A program made the position numbers and the translations under genes. From assembly GCF_000699445.3 (NCBI RefSeq), contig NC_067198.1, positions 40,275,523 to 40,339,522 of the forward strand: a stretch of DNA of 64,000 nucleotides. Reading direction: 5' to 3'. Every line of letters starts with the position of its first letter. The first letter of the stretch is position 1. Source of the DNA: Schistosoma haematobium. Its lineage: Eukaryota > Platyhelminthes > Trematoda > Strigeidida > Schistosomatidae. Below the pieces are notes generated by a model that saw only the letters and a list, made by a program, of their open reading frames with translations, was not told the DNA's origin and made no database searches. This document shows, piece by piece, positions 1 to 13,134 of the stretch.

Positions 1-514
1 TTATTGTAATGATTGTAAAATTGTATCCAAACTACATAATTTACTGATGTCAGCATTAAAAGCCAGTTTTGAAAAATAATGGAAATCATTTTTGAAAAGA
101 GCAGCCACGGAGGACGGAAACAACATTACCCTTTATTTAGACAAATAACCACTCAGAGCAATAAAAAACGCATGAAGATAACAGTATCACAACAGAAATT
201 CAAGCAAGAATACCGCTTTATCGCAAATTAAAATAAGAGCGATGGGTTTTTTTTTAATAAGAAACGTGTGGTAGATACACACCACTTTTAGAAAAGAGTA
301 TATGAACAGTAGAAAAACTGAACATTTTTATACTTAATACAATGAAAATAGAAATTATTAAAATCCTTTATTCATCAGCGACGAATATACTTCTTAGGAT
401 CTCTCTCTACACGACCCGGCTACCATACTCGACTAGTCTCGTCCCCTGTATAAGTGGGACAATCAGTGTTACAAGATAGATCCCGAAAACGCTAGCATAT
501 TCTTGTGTTTAAAT

Positions 515-690
515 TATGAATATACTAACAATATTCTCACTGTGATTTTTACTCTCATTCAATTTAGTTTATTTGTAATATAACTACGCACCTGTCCAAA
601 CGGCGTCCTGATTTTGGGAACTAGCCGAGTGAAGTAGTATCTGAAGAATAGCAAGTAATGAGAGTAGCCTAGTTGTATAAAGAGAGATCT
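515..690. repeat. diverged dispersed repeat, copy 1 of a direct pair
   Basis: This segment can be aligned by eye with 2150-2325 in the same orientation. Shared landmarks are a 'tatactaac' start, an 'aatataact' block, a 'gtccaa..g' to 'gttcaac.g' block, and a 'gccgagtgaa' to 'gtcgagtgaa' block followed by 'agcaa.a.g'. Similarity is patchy, so the copies are old. Family unknown. Confidence 0.45.
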
Positions 691-2149
691 TAACAAAAAT
701 ATTGACTAGTTGTTAAATATTCTGTTGTTTACATCCGAGCAAAAAAAATGGTAAATTCGAAAAGTGAAACACTGAAGGCAGTTTAGATGAAGTTTCGTCC
801 CCTGAGCTGGATGGTTTGATCTTGAAGCTTTCATTATCCTTCCGAAAAACATCATCAGCACAAACTCCAGGTACAAATGAAGTGTTCGAATTTCTCTACA
901 TATAACCCACAGCTTGTCCTGTAGACCTCCATCTTGATTGGTTATTGTTAACCTTTAACCTGTCATTGCTTGCTTCTTGTATATATATAGAACCAAAATC
1001 CAAATTATTGGGGAATCCAATCGAAAAAAAGTAAACAATGACAGAAAATAAAACCACCCAAATCATCCACCTGAGCTACAAATCTTCTCCACGATCTCAA
1101 CGTTGAAAGTAATTCTTTTAAAACAGGTATATTTGATTACTTAGCCCATTTTCCTTTCTAGGTAGCTCAAAAAGTATCATTTCATATTGTGGGCGACCGG
1201 CAAGCGACAACCGCCCTAATAACCTTTAATAGAACTTAGAACTGAAAGATAAAATCAACAAGCTTATCACAAGGAAAGCATAATTTCCAAATTCTTATCA
1301 GTCAGTCATACACAAAGTAGGCACTAGCACATGTGTACGTCGGTTCACATTGCCAGATCCCATAAGCATATCGAGAGGAAATCCTGAAAGCAAATCCTAG
1401 AGTAGTAGGGGTAATAACAGTATTAATTGAAATGGAAAAGATTAGATACTGAAGATGCTACTCGATAAGAAAATATAAGTTAATGAAATAAAGTTCATGG
1501 AAAAAAATTAGAAACTTAGAATCAAAAGGGAGACGAAGACTGAATGCATGTGTCATTGCAGATGATTTTGAGTCACTTCACACAATATCTACGGCCATTA
1601 GTTACGATAATCAAGCGGAATTCAGCTAGGTACTTTATACCTATTAACATGGCTCAGTCCAACTATCAATAACTTCATGAAAGGATACTACGTCTTGATT
1701 TGGTCACCCCTAGCTTATATCCAACGTAATTCTGCAAGCATATATTGTCACAATAAATGAAGCAAGTTCAATGCCTTCCATTGTATTAGTCGCCCTTGTT
1801 TTGAAAATAAATGTACGAATAAACTATAAATATAATCTATTTGTTATTCTTGAGCTGAATTCCCTTTCACACTCTTAAATATTAATCACAGCCTAATATG
1901 GTAAACACCAGACAGATATTTGAACACTCCACAATCAAAAAAACCAAAAAGTGTGAAGAGCGACAGACTTTCTAGTAATGATACTCATTACATCAATGTT
2001 AAACAGTTGTTGACACCAATTTTTCTAAAATAATAGACAAAATGAAGTGGGTAATCAATTTTCTTCGATCATTGGCTAATTCTTATCCAATCAGCGTTAG
2101 TCAATACTTAGTGAACTCTGTAAAAATCTTCTCATGTGAAAAACTATAA

Positions 2150-2325
2150 ATATACTAACGTTTTTCCTACTGTGCTTCTTACTTCCATCTAACTTTGTTG
2201 TTTGGAATATAACTTCCTTTCCTGTTCAACCGTGTTCTAATTTGGGGGACTTGTCGAGTGAATCGGTGTCCGAGAATACTAAGCAATAGGAATAGCTGGG
2301 TTATAACCGTAAGAGAGAATTATAA
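2150..2325. repeat. diverged dispersed repeat, copy 2 of a direct pair
   Basis: Partner of 515-690, ending just left of the last visible saposin exon. It includes the block 'ggggacttgtcgagtgaa' and the following 'agcaataggaatag'. No coding potential seen. Family unknown. Confidence 0.45.
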
Positions 2326-2359
2326 CATTATGAAATAAAATTAAGACAACAGAACTTAC

Positions 2360-5300
2360 AGTTTGAACTTGATGATCTTGACGTGGTGGTAGTGACTGTG
2401 ATGATGATGGTAGCCCTACCTTCTGATGTATGGGTGAAGCACACAATCCTATACTTCCACATATTAGCTCAGGAGCAGTGCCGTCAATAATAGCACTAAC
2501 AATTTTCGCTCCGTATTTTTCGACAAAGTTCTCACACTGTGTATCGTAATCAGATGGTAGATATTCACAGACCTAATATTTGACAAAAATCAAGTATATA
2601 AAGTAGCAATGATAAACAAATTTTCTGAGATAATTGCGAAAATTTCCACTGACAATATTTAATGGTATGTAGAATAGTTAACTTACTCATCTGTAGTGAA
2701 ATTTAATGTATTTGCTTTATGTGACTATAAAACAGTGCAGTGTATTTATATTTTCTACACCTTCAAGTTTATCGGATTGTTAAAATGAAACGACACATGA
2801 AAACATGATAAACCGTAGGAAGGTCTATTAGGCTTAGCAATCTGAAATTGTAACAGCCATGAAAACCAGTGCTACACACCTACATAGATATTTTCAATCA
2901 ATAAAAAGCACATGATCTAAACTCTGGGATGAAATCCCAAACCCTTTGGTTTCGGCTGCTAAACTAAGTCACATAAGTCAATGAAAGTTACAAGAATAAA
3001 AAGCTGACCAAAACTATACTGTCTTAGTGATACGTTAATAAGCATAAAAGGTAGGTTTACGATGTACGAAAGATTAAATTACTTGATCAATAAACTTCTA
3101 AGACTGCCTGTCCTAACGTTGGAATAACCTGTTTTCCAACTGTGAATACTACAATTAACCTACCTGTTTTAGATTTCTTTAAACTGAATAGTTATAAATG
3201 GTAACTGTATGTATTCATATGCTATCATCAAACAGGAACAATCGTTCCTATTGTTATGATACTAAATACTAGGAAACTCAAACTGAAGCACTACAACTCT
3301 TGGCACATCTACCTTTAATTTACCTTTTGCAAACAATGAAAGACTAATATATTGAGATCTCAACACCTTATATATGATGGGTTGGGAAGTAGTTATGGCA
3401 GATAAACTATCAGAAAGCTTCAAGCATTGAATATGGGTGCAAGATGATGACTTTGGAAGGAAACTTTACAATATATAAAATGTGGCTACCAGTGGGATCC
3501 AGGAAACGTGGTTCGTCCTATTTAAAACTCGTCAGCTGGATTTCTACTCCGGAACTCGAGTACCAGAGTGAACAGTAGGAAGAAAACTGTGTCCTGGATT
3601 CCACTGTTAGACGCATTTCATTCATTCTATACTAACTTGCGTCACAATGGCTATATTGAGGCAATCCGCATATGACGTATATTTGCCAATCAAGACTGAT
3701 CACATTTAAGTCGAAATATCAAAAACGGAATATTCTAATCCATTTCCAATCGAACTAATTTTAAAATATTCTGAATAATCGCAATTCTGAATGAGTGTTA
3801 AAGAGATATCCATTGTAAAATTGCATAGCTAACAACGATAATTCTTCACTGTACGCAAAATTTATAGTAATGAATAGAACTATTATTATCATTGAAGGTC
3901 ACCCTATCCGCAATGGATGATACAAATCTAAATTTTAACTAAACTAAAAAAGTTATATCTGTCAAACGGCTGATCATTTCAACCACATGACATTTAAATA
4001 ATGTGTTAGTAAGTTATCGTGAAAAGCGCATATAGCAGGTACTTCCGAAATCGAAGTCAGATTTCATTTTCAGTCCAGTCATTTTACACCCAACTAATGG
4101 CTAAAGTCAATAAACTAAATAATACTACAAAGTTTATAATGACTAATGAAGTAATATCTATTTACAACTGAATTAAATAAAAACCAAGGCATCTTGAAGA
4201 AATGACTTAAGCCAAGTTGGGAAACATTACACGTTTTATTTTCTACTTCAAAGTAGAATATTACAAGTATGTTATCATAAATTCACCATATATTCTACCC
4301 GATTATTAAATCTTGATAGTGATATTTAAATGTTAAAAATGGCCTATGTACTATTGATTAGAAGTAGTAATAGATTAAGATTTCCTTCGATAACAAAAAA
4401 CCCTCTGTTGGACGTATCAGTCAATTCATATATAATAATGATAGTGCAAAAATAAACTAAGTTTTAAGAGATATCTTGATGGAAAAAAATACCAAAAATG
4501 TTTACTTAATCAGTTTCATGACTAACTACTAATTATTAAATGCTTGTGAACACTTGGAATTCAACAGAAATTCACTTACGGAGAATTTAGAAATAAAACA
4601 TTATGTTCCCTAGAAAGGACTTTCTACACATCAAAATTCTGTGTAATCCTCTTTTCTTCCCCAATGTTTGAAGTATTCAAGGAAAACAAGCTAAGTTTGG
4701 AAATTTAATTCAGTTTACGTTGACTGGTTTATCCACTTTCGTGGTAAATAAGGTGCATAGAATGGCTGTATTATTAGCATTCTAAAAGCACCTCAAGCAC
4801 ATTGACTGTTGACAGTGCATAATAGAGTAGGATATTGTATGAATGAATTTTATAGTCTTTCAGATTATTTCAAATAGGTATAAGAATTCATGGTTTCTAA
4901 GTGATATCATGGCCAAAGATTAAGTCTAACAGCCAGGTCTTAACGGATCGGAGTACAAGTGACATAAACTAATTTCCTTTAATGACATTTTATAATATTT
5001 ATTTCGTATTTATGTTCTGTATATAAGCATGTTTTTTGTTACATGAACAACTACTAATCTGGATAGTGGTCATGTCTTTCATTTCTAACCATTAGGAGGC
5101 CGAAATCAACAATATTGTCTAGGCCACATCAAATCATTGCATTCATCTGTCGATTAGCTTTCTACTCATTGATTTCAACAGTTGAAAATTTCGTATAATC
5201 AAATCACAGAAAACCTTCTAAATAACTCTAAATAGATCTTAATTGAAAACGCTTGCACAACAATTTAGTTTGCCACTAACATCTCATTAATATCAAGGAA

Positions 5301-7290
5301 AACCATTTTTTATAAGTTTTAGAATTCACCTTTTCACTCTTTTAACCAGGATTAATCCCATCATTTTTGTTGCGTTAAGCAATAATTAATAAAATAATCA
5401 GTACCATAAATAAAAACGCAACTGATGAAAAAATGCTTACGGTCTCCATAGCTAACACAATTGCAGCTTCGGTTTGATTACCAATAGTTAGTTCAAATAT
5501 CTTTTTGACCAATAGAGTACATAAATGACAAACACCGGGAATATCCTGTGATGTAGACAACGATGGTAACATTGTATCACCAGGTATATTATTGTATTCA
5601 CATGTACACATTCCAAACAAACTACACATCTCTTTAGGGTCCACCTCTTTCATACCATTGATTATTTGACCAAAGTTATATTCTATCGCTTCTTTACACT
5701 AAAATGTGTAAATCAAATTACTCATATAATACATAACCAAATACGTATTTCAGTAGAAGGTAGAGAAAAGCAGTAAATCCAAACGGAAATTTACAATGGG
5801 AATGTTACACGAGACGAGATTTAATAGAATCATAGGTATATAGAAAACACAAACAAGAATCAGGAAGAACACAATTAAGTTGACTTATCGAGGCAATACA
5901 TACAACTATTGAGCATCAGGTACTTACGATTACCATTTCATTTCATTGAAATATATTACTTATAAAAGCGGGTATTTACATCTCACTACCGTTATCTTGA
6001 CAACTTAGTCTGTATTTGATGGAGATAATATACAAGTATTAACGTGCATCGATATACTTCAGGCGACTGGTGATCTTATATTGTCTGGTAAGAAACAAGT
6101 TAAGGACACGAAATTTCATACCATGCTTTTTATAAGTCATTAAAGTTCCAAAATTTTATTGAAAAATGACTACCTCCTTTAAACTATGATCGCTGTGCAG
6201 GTAATGGATATGAATTAATCAGTAAAATGATATAGACAGTTCAACTGTATTGTGCGAAATAAGTTGTCCTCAAATTATGAGCTAGGAAACTCAGAGACGG
6301 GATAAGTAATCTCCAGTCATTTAACATTTGTGAGATTTCAGTGAGCTGAGTAGGTACAGAGTATTCCAAATGCCCTAAGGCAAATTCGCATTAATGATTG
6401 TACTAGAGGTGGTGGGAGCAAGATTTGCAATAGATAAGCAGGATCTCCAGTGATGATGCTTTACGTCATACAAAGACTGGAAAAGGTTGGCTCCAAAGTT
6501 ACCAATGATAAATTTTATGAAGTACGGAGCCAGTAGTTAGAGCTAACTCACAAAATATCATGTGAATAAGGTTAAGTATTTACCTCTTTGACATTAAATT
6601 CGCACACCTGGTCATTGAGATGATAAGCAGTATCCTAGTTGCTTAAGCAGATGTTTTATCCCAACTTCACGTTCAGCAGTATCCATGTTTATCATATTTG
6701 ATAACCACTTTCTTTTCATAAACTTCCATCCTTCCTGTCAATCTTTCCTCCCTAGCTTTGTTTCCTTCCACCTGTGAAATTAATCCTGATGATCAGTCTA
6801 AAAGTTTATAGCTGACTTTCTGAAACTGCTTTCAGATTGTCCAGTTGAGCAGTACGTTTTTCTATGGAGTAGGTGTATTTTGTCCCCGATATCTTTAAAA
6901 ACAACCCAAATAAATCTACTTACTTAAATCGGCCCAACCATATCACCGTGCGTATGACTAACGGATAGATAATGTATATGACGGTAAAGATATTTGGCAT
7001 ATAACGTGGTAACGTAAGAAAGAGACATGAAATCTAAGATACAGCAACTTACAGCGGCGGCAAAGAAGCCCATATGTGTGCAAACCTTTTCATCAATCAA
7101 TTCCTTTAAGCGTTCTTGTATAGTTGGGTTCTCAACACCTATCTTGAATTGACTCAGTACTGATAAACAGTTTGGACAGGTTGGAGTTTCTTGAGATTTG
7201 TATGAAGTCCATTTATGACCGACACTACCCATTGGGCGTCTTATCCATGAAAATTTTCTATCTTCATTACATTTCTTTCCTTTATTAGTC

Positions 7291-7329
<39 letters not shown>

Positions 7330-9719
7330 AGTTAGTAAGTTGAAAGAACAAGTAGTCGTATATTTAGTAGAATAATTCACAAAAAGAACTTAAAAGTTTG
7401 ATTTCATTCATCGGCAAGACACATATTTCATACTTTTTCGATCTAGAAATTTTTACTGTACAAACACAAGCTCGTGTGCCCTAATGCATTTTGCTACGGC
7501 TTGAAGTAAAAACATCAAAATTGGTTTCAAATATTACACCAATTCATACATTTCAAATTATAGTAACTTGCTGACATAAGCTCTAATTAATGCATATGTA
7601 ATTAACATAAAAACTATCCATGAGGTAAACTAAAATTCATGGTGCAAACAAAAATGAAGTAAACGAAAAAAGTAAAAGAAACGATTTAATAAAATGTGTA
7701 AATTAGTACAATGTTTAGTACTTGGGATGACGAAAAAGAACACTAATTTGCAGCAATTGGTGTCATGGGGTATCATGGGACCATCGAGTAAGTAACACAG
7801 TTGTTAGGAAACGGGTACTAGGTAAGGATGGCAAATCAATTGATGAAGTAGTGAAACTTCATCAGTTGAGATGGCTGGGACACGTGTTTCGTATGCCCAA
7901 CGACCGACTGCCTCGACATGCTATGTTCAGTGGTATAGGAGTAGGTTGGAAGAAAGCTAGGGGCGGCCAAACCAAAACATGGCACAAGTCCATGAAGTCA
8001 CTGACAAGTAGACTGAGTCATGTTGGTAGGTGTAGACTACCTGGTTGGGGACCACGAGATGATAGCAACCGATGGTTAGAGACCCTGAATGACATGGCTC
8101 AAAATCGTTTGCGATGGCGCAGGTGCATCCACTCTCTGTGTTCTCCCAAATTCTAATCTTCTAAATTCTTCATGTCCCTTTTTTCCTCTTTCCAAATTTA
8201 TTTCACTGGATTATACTCTTTAAATAACATCTCCAAACCCTAATCTTCCCGATTACTGCTTATACTCTTGCTACCTCTACCACTACGGGATTTGAATCGA
8301 CAACTGTATCTCTGTGCTAATGTGGTGTGGCAACTCGAACTGATGTACGTACGTACGAAGTTCTACGTTGTTACTGACTGACTGACTGAGCGATCGGTGT
8401 CAGGTACTATCTCAAGTTATGGTCACGTGTGTAATAAACAACCACATTCGATAAATACAAGCATGGTGATAACTTGATATAAAATATTATACAAAGGATA
8501 ATTTTATAAACCAACCAGTAGTAAAGCACTGAAACGATACAACTACATCCTGTTAACATACTGAACTGTTCGCACTAAATTTGTGCGATTGGAAAATAAA
8601 ATTTTAATAGTGGTATTAGCTGTCTCTGATGTTTACTTTGATCGAAAATGCCAAAGCAGAAGTCAGCTCAGGATTAATTTAACAACTCTGAAACATTAAA
8701 TCTACTGCGTGTGTTAATAGCAAACTGGAGCATTTCGGATAATCGAAAACTAGGTAATATATACTCTGAAATAAAGTTGGGCATATCAGACTCCATAATA
8801 CATGCAGCTTAAATTATTTGAGGTACTGGTTACTGGTAAGTTCTGTATTATTCAGTTAACAACGCTAGGGTGTAGTAAATCTACTTGCTTACCATGAAGT
8901 TGGCCAGTGTGAATTTTGTCTTCACACTTACGCAAAGTCCCAGCGTTGCACAGATCTCTTCAGGACTCTAAAATAACTAAGATAAGTTCAGCATAGTTCT
9001 CACCATCTTTTCTGAAATGATATGCAGGACATATGGAACGTGGACATTTACCAAATTTTTGCAGTATGGAATTATTTCACCTGGAAGATTATTGCAGACT
9101 AATTCATCAAGCTGTGCTTCAATCTGTGCAGCAGTTGAATTGTCTTCAATAAGCTTTTGCATATCATTGACCAATCGTTTACAATCATCACAGAGTGGAA
9201 CGCCGAAATTTAGATCCTTGTTAATGTCAATCGAAATGTACTCTTACTTTGATGTATGTATGAGAATCACAAAGCGTAAGGATGTTACACAAAACGTTAT
9301 TGCGATTCTAATAATTATTTTACTTAAAACAGCACTAACCTTGATATATTTCAGTTGGGATAAAGCGTTGATTATATTTTTGCACTAATTTTAACTGTTA
9401 ATCCAACCGAAAAAATTACCTCTTCATTTTTAACACCAGTAGCACAAAGCAGTGGCTCAATCTTGTAATCCCACACATAGGGTGAGATTAACCGGCAATC
9501 CGTGCATTCGGAAGAATTATCTATTCTAAACTGCGACCATGGGTACTTCTTCCATTCACCAATACATTCAGGAAGAACATTATGCTTTTGTGCAGAGACA
9601 GCACTTCGGCAAACTAATCTGTCAACCGTAGTATGTGAAACAACTATGGGTGATAAAAATATCACTAAAAATGTTATATAAAAAGAGAGATTATTACAAA
9701 CAAAAGTCAACCGCAACAT
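2360..9719 (-). CDS. prosaposin-like precursor with three saposin B domains (3' end missing)
   Basis: Spliced minus-strand gene. Exons, in order: 9420-9719, 9004-9240, 8932-8967, 7053-7289, 5441-5698, 2360-2572, which is 427 codons with no stop yet. All introns are phase 0 and GT-AG; one is only 36 bp (8968-9003). Exon 1 starts with Met and a hydrophobic signal peptide (about residues 1-28). Three saposin B domains follow, each with the six-cysteine pattern (CxxC at the start, xxC-G-xC at the end): about 117-191, 229-301 and 327-400. Domains 2 and 3 are split by an intron in mid-domain, as is usual for this family. Known role of the family: lysosomal or secreted lipid-binding helical units cut from a precursor, which help hydrolases reach lipids or, in flukes, lyse cells in the gut. 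The donor at 8931 could be replaced by one near 8892. The acceptor at 9241-9242 has a weak pyrimidine tract. The final exon was not found. Confidence 0.85.
7299..7327. repeat. (AT)n microsatellite
   Basis: About 14 uninterrupted AT units, lying a few bases upstream (minus sense) of the saposin exon that starts at 7289. It therefore sits next to that exon's splice acceptor. Confidence 0.95.
7791..8400 (+). pseudogene. non-LTR retrotransposon 3' end (C-terminus of reverse transcriptase) in a saposin intron
   Basis: An open frame runs from about 7791 to the stop near 8156. It encodes the conserved LINE C-terminus: LRWLGHVFRM, then LPRHAMF, a GWKKARGGQ.TW block, LPGWGPRD, WLETLNDMAQNR and W.RC. 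The RT palm is absent, so this is a 5'-truncated copy. It is followed by a non-coding tail ending in short tandem motifs (acgt repeats near 8345-8358 and tgac repeats near 8374-8388), as often seen at LINE 3' ends. It lies opposite to the host gene inside the intron 7290-8931. The same family appears on the minus strand at 33095-33780. RTE-like by its motifs; the exact clade is not settled. Confidence 0.75.
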
Positions 9720-10009
9720 CCCAACTCAGTATTGCGAACAATCAAATCAAGTTACCCGAGAACTGAATGAAAGCAGTGAATAATTAGTTTCCGATGTGGA
9801 AAAACAACTTGCCATAGACACATCATCACTCAATTGATAATACACAATTAAAGTATTTAAAGTTTTACATGATTCAATTTTTATTTTGTCTCTGAAAATT
9901 TATGGAAGTCTTCAGTCGTCTTGTTTATGAGGAGCACAATTATACGCTATTGTCAAAATAGTGAGGTTTTTTGCACTAAAGTGTTTCTTGTTCAAAAAAA
10001 GTTTCGACT

Positions 10010-10330
10010 TGTAGAGATATATAAATCCTCAAAACAAATAGTTATGTAGGTCCTCGACATTGATGCTAACGGCATTGATTTAACTGGATACACCTAACTG
10101 AAAGCTCTCGGTCACGCATCCACACCAGATCACGAGTGCCGTGTTACACAGCTCTTGCAACTATTGGACAACTTAGGCCTAACGCTTCCCGACATATCGA
10201 CAGCCTTTCACACACAACTTCGGAATCATTCATCTCTGATTTCTGATTTGACTGGGTTGATATAATTTGATTACAAATGTCTTACGTGTAAAGGCGTTGT
10301 CAAACTCCGAATATCTGTGGCATCTTTACA
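10010..10330 (+). mobile_element. decayed Gypsy LTR
   Basis: Starts TGTAGAG and ends ATCTTTACA, 321 bp, the same length as the intact LTRs at 26172 and 31091. Shared blocks include 'ataaatcctcaaaa', 'tcgacattg.tgct', 'ctaactgaa.gc.ctcggtca', 'gcatcc.caccagatcacg' and 'gcgttgtcaaact.cgaata.ctgtg.cat'. The primer site after it is no longer recognisable. It belongs to the same Ty3/Gypsy family as the two larger copies but is much older. Confidence 0.7.
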
Positions 10331-11060
10331 CATGTGCAAAAGGAAAAGTCACACTCGGTAGTCGACCTAAGCGACAGAGCCATTGAAAAATTGAAGTAGG
10401 TTTAACAGATAGATAAACAGATGATCAGGCATACTCTAGAGGCGGCCAACGAATCGGTCATAAAAACACACGAATAGTCATCAATATTAGGCCATGGACT
10501 TCGTCTGAGCTTTTCATGGATTTTCAGTTTCACAAACAAAGCGACCTATTCGTGGAGCTTATTTTCTCAGTGTTTATAACCTACTAGTTGACATGAATGA
10601 AAAGAAACCGGTAGATATGCACCATGGCCTGAAGGTAAGTGGTAATTCTGCCCTTTGTCAAATTTATGGTATCTACGTAGTAAAGCTGACAAATAAAGCT
10701 TTCACTGATGCTCTGCTAGAGTGCGGTATCATTACGAAAACCGATTACCAAGTCCAACACACTTCATATCAAATTAGACCTCACATAAATACTACAGGTT
10801 CATCAATCAGTGCCAAATTGCGCAGACTACCCCCAGATTAGCCGAAGATTGTAGGGAGGGAATTCGAACATATGATGCAGCTGGGCAGTCTAGCAGCCCA
10901 CGGACTTGTCCTTTACACATGATGCCTAGGGAGAATCAGAATTGGCATTCATGTAGTGATTAGCGTTATTCGGATAACCAGACAGCTTCAGACAAGTGTC
11001 CAATTACCCATTTACATGATTTGTCTTTGAAGCTACATGGTAAACTGCTTTTTTCCTAGA
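10331..11060 (+). pseudogene. decayed Gypsy pol remnant behind the LTR at 10010
   Basis: Around 10775-10900 the translation reads HINTTGSSISAKLRRLPP, stop, then FEHMMQLGSL. It follows the start of the RT domain of the intact element ([19 protein letters not shown], then [10 protein letters not shown]). Near 11000-11025 a piece like PLP..HDL follows, as in the intact copy. Stops, frameshifts and deletions are frequent. No 3' LTR was found downstream. Old and non-functional. Confidence 0.6.
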
Positions 11061-13134
11061 CGAACCTCATAAGAGTGTAGAAATACGGTCTAGTTTGGTA
11101 TTAATACATTTGTTTTTGTTACATTAATGATGGACCTAACCCCGAAATTGTAGATTTGTCATGATGTGACAATCCAATCCATAAGATCTTACGTGAAAGT
11201 CACACCATTGCCTGTTCTGACCCGCCGCATCGTGACAATAAGTAAGTGATGTTTAGCACTTCTGAAGTACACATTTCGGCGGAGGATAAAATAATATTTT
11301 CGATGCCGTGAGGAACGAGTTACAAAAAAAAGCTGAGCCATGCAATATCGGGTGACTGTTTCAGCGTCCATCATTACCGACCTCCTACAAGTGCGGTTAG
11401 GAACCAGAGAAACCACAAACTAATCTCTGTATCGTATTCCTCTTTGTTTAATATTCTGCTCCATGAAGTATTGCTTTAAATGAGCGAACTACAACTCAAA
11501 GCCACTAAGATTAAATTTCGGTGTCACTTCCGAACTAAAGAAGTTTCTAATTATGAATAACTGTGAAGGACAGTTCAAACACTCGTGCTCTTCCCATTCA
11601 AAATTAAAAACAAAGTGGTTCGGTAAGAAACTGTTCCTTAAATGGTTAAAAGTCTAAAAAGACGCTGTAAGGCCAAAGAAATGTCACTGAGCTCCAGCCA
11701 AATCATCTGGCAGTCGGGTCACTGAATGTCGAACAGCTAGTCGGTTCCTGTTAATGTCAAGGACAAGCAACGCACATCAGTTAATCGTACGTCATGGACT
11801 GGCCTATGCGACGGTAGTCTTGCTTTCCCTTGTATCTACTTTAACTAATATATTTCTGTAATAACGTCCTTCAAGCTGTACATTCTTCAAAGCATCTATA
11901 GTACCTTCATACATCAATAAGGAAAACCACGTAATGTGTTGATCGCAAAGTGTGGCTTTTTCGTGTTCCTAGGTAACCCTCGTGCTATTGATAGAAGAAA
12001 CCAGACAAGTATGACTTTATTTAGATCTTCGCGCAGTCACAGTGGAGCGTGGGATTATTTGTTCAGACAATCAAAGCCTCTCAACATTCAATGTAAGATA
12101 ATAGGAAACATAACGTCTATACAAAATAAGGAAGTGAATGTATACTTGAACTAAACTGTTTTGACATATGCTTAGTTGTTTGAGGTGAACTCTTAACCAA
12201 TCAACCTAAGCTGCTACAACTTCGATGTTAGCTGGATCGTCACACCATCCCCGTCAAACTCAAGTAGTTCCCCAATCATTCGACATAGATTATCTACTCT
12301 GGTGATTGACAACACTACTGCCTGAACAAATGCTACACAAATTCAAATAAATAAATGAAAACCACGTGAAGTAGATATACTGATAAAAGACATAATATAA
12401 TTACCGCTTTCAACAGATAAACGTTTCTACCAGTACAAGAATATTATCTTATTCTCTGTGGATAGATCATGTACAGTTCGTTCAAAAAGTAGTATTTAAC
12501 CCTGTAAAAGTACCAAGAATAAATGCATTAAGAATTACTTATTACAACAATGATTTTTTCCAGTTCTGGGAATGTGTCTCTATTCACTACTCAAAAAACA
12601 CAATTCCAGTAAGTTAAAGTAACACGATCAAAAAATTGGGGACGAATCTTTATGGAACCCGTCATAAACAAAACGTCGAACAAAGCAGCATAGGTGTCGT
12701 CCATGAAAATTACATGAATGTGATGGAAAACAAAGACCACAATACAAAATAAATAGTAACCGTTTCACCTGGAATCAAATGATAAACAAGATGTACAACT
12801 GAGGGAATGAAGAACAACAAGTTACAAATGTGTACATAGAGAGATTCTTATACACAAATACATAACACTTCCAAAAACAATCTTCTATGTGGGAGCTAAG
12901 GTGTCGTGGTAACAACATTGCCTAATTTTACAGATGACAATTAATGTCCGTCTCCAAGATTTCCACTCTGAGTTGAGTTCGATAGTTTCTGGAATATAAA
13001 AATGCCTTGACAAAGTATAAACTGGAGTAAATCAAATCGAACACTGGAAATATGAGGAAGAAATGTCCTATAAAAAATCAGCGATATTAATTCGTCTGGT
13101 CAATCCCCTAATTTGTGTAGAACGGTTTGCGTTT
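11061..13134. other. non-coding stretch, nothing recognised
   Basis: AT-rich DNA with only short random ORFs. No exon, RNA gene, LTR or LINE motif could be supported. The right end may grade into the decayed LTR-element internal region that becomes recognisable near 13135. Confidence 0.4.

Larger units (their letters stand above)
1..2359. other. non-coding stretch downstream of the last saposin exon found
   Basis: No exon could be supported here, although the saposin gene should continue leftward because its last visible exon ends at a splice donor (GT at 2358-2359, minus). The stretch is AT-rich and holds a diverged direct repeat pair (515-690 and 2150-2325). The block around 790-1000 resembles dispersed repeat sequence rather than unique coding sequence. 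The terminal saposin exon may be hidden here or lie left of the window. Confidence 0.4.

Noticed and set aside
790..900. CTGATGA ... GAAA-type motif on the minus strand, hammerhead-like
   Set aside because: The segment between the two core boxes does not form a convincing stem II and no stem I arms were seen.
9017..9388. Plus-strand ORF of 123 codons
   Set aside because: It lies antisense over the saposin exon at 9004-9240, whose frame, cysteines and splice sites are coherent on the minus strand.
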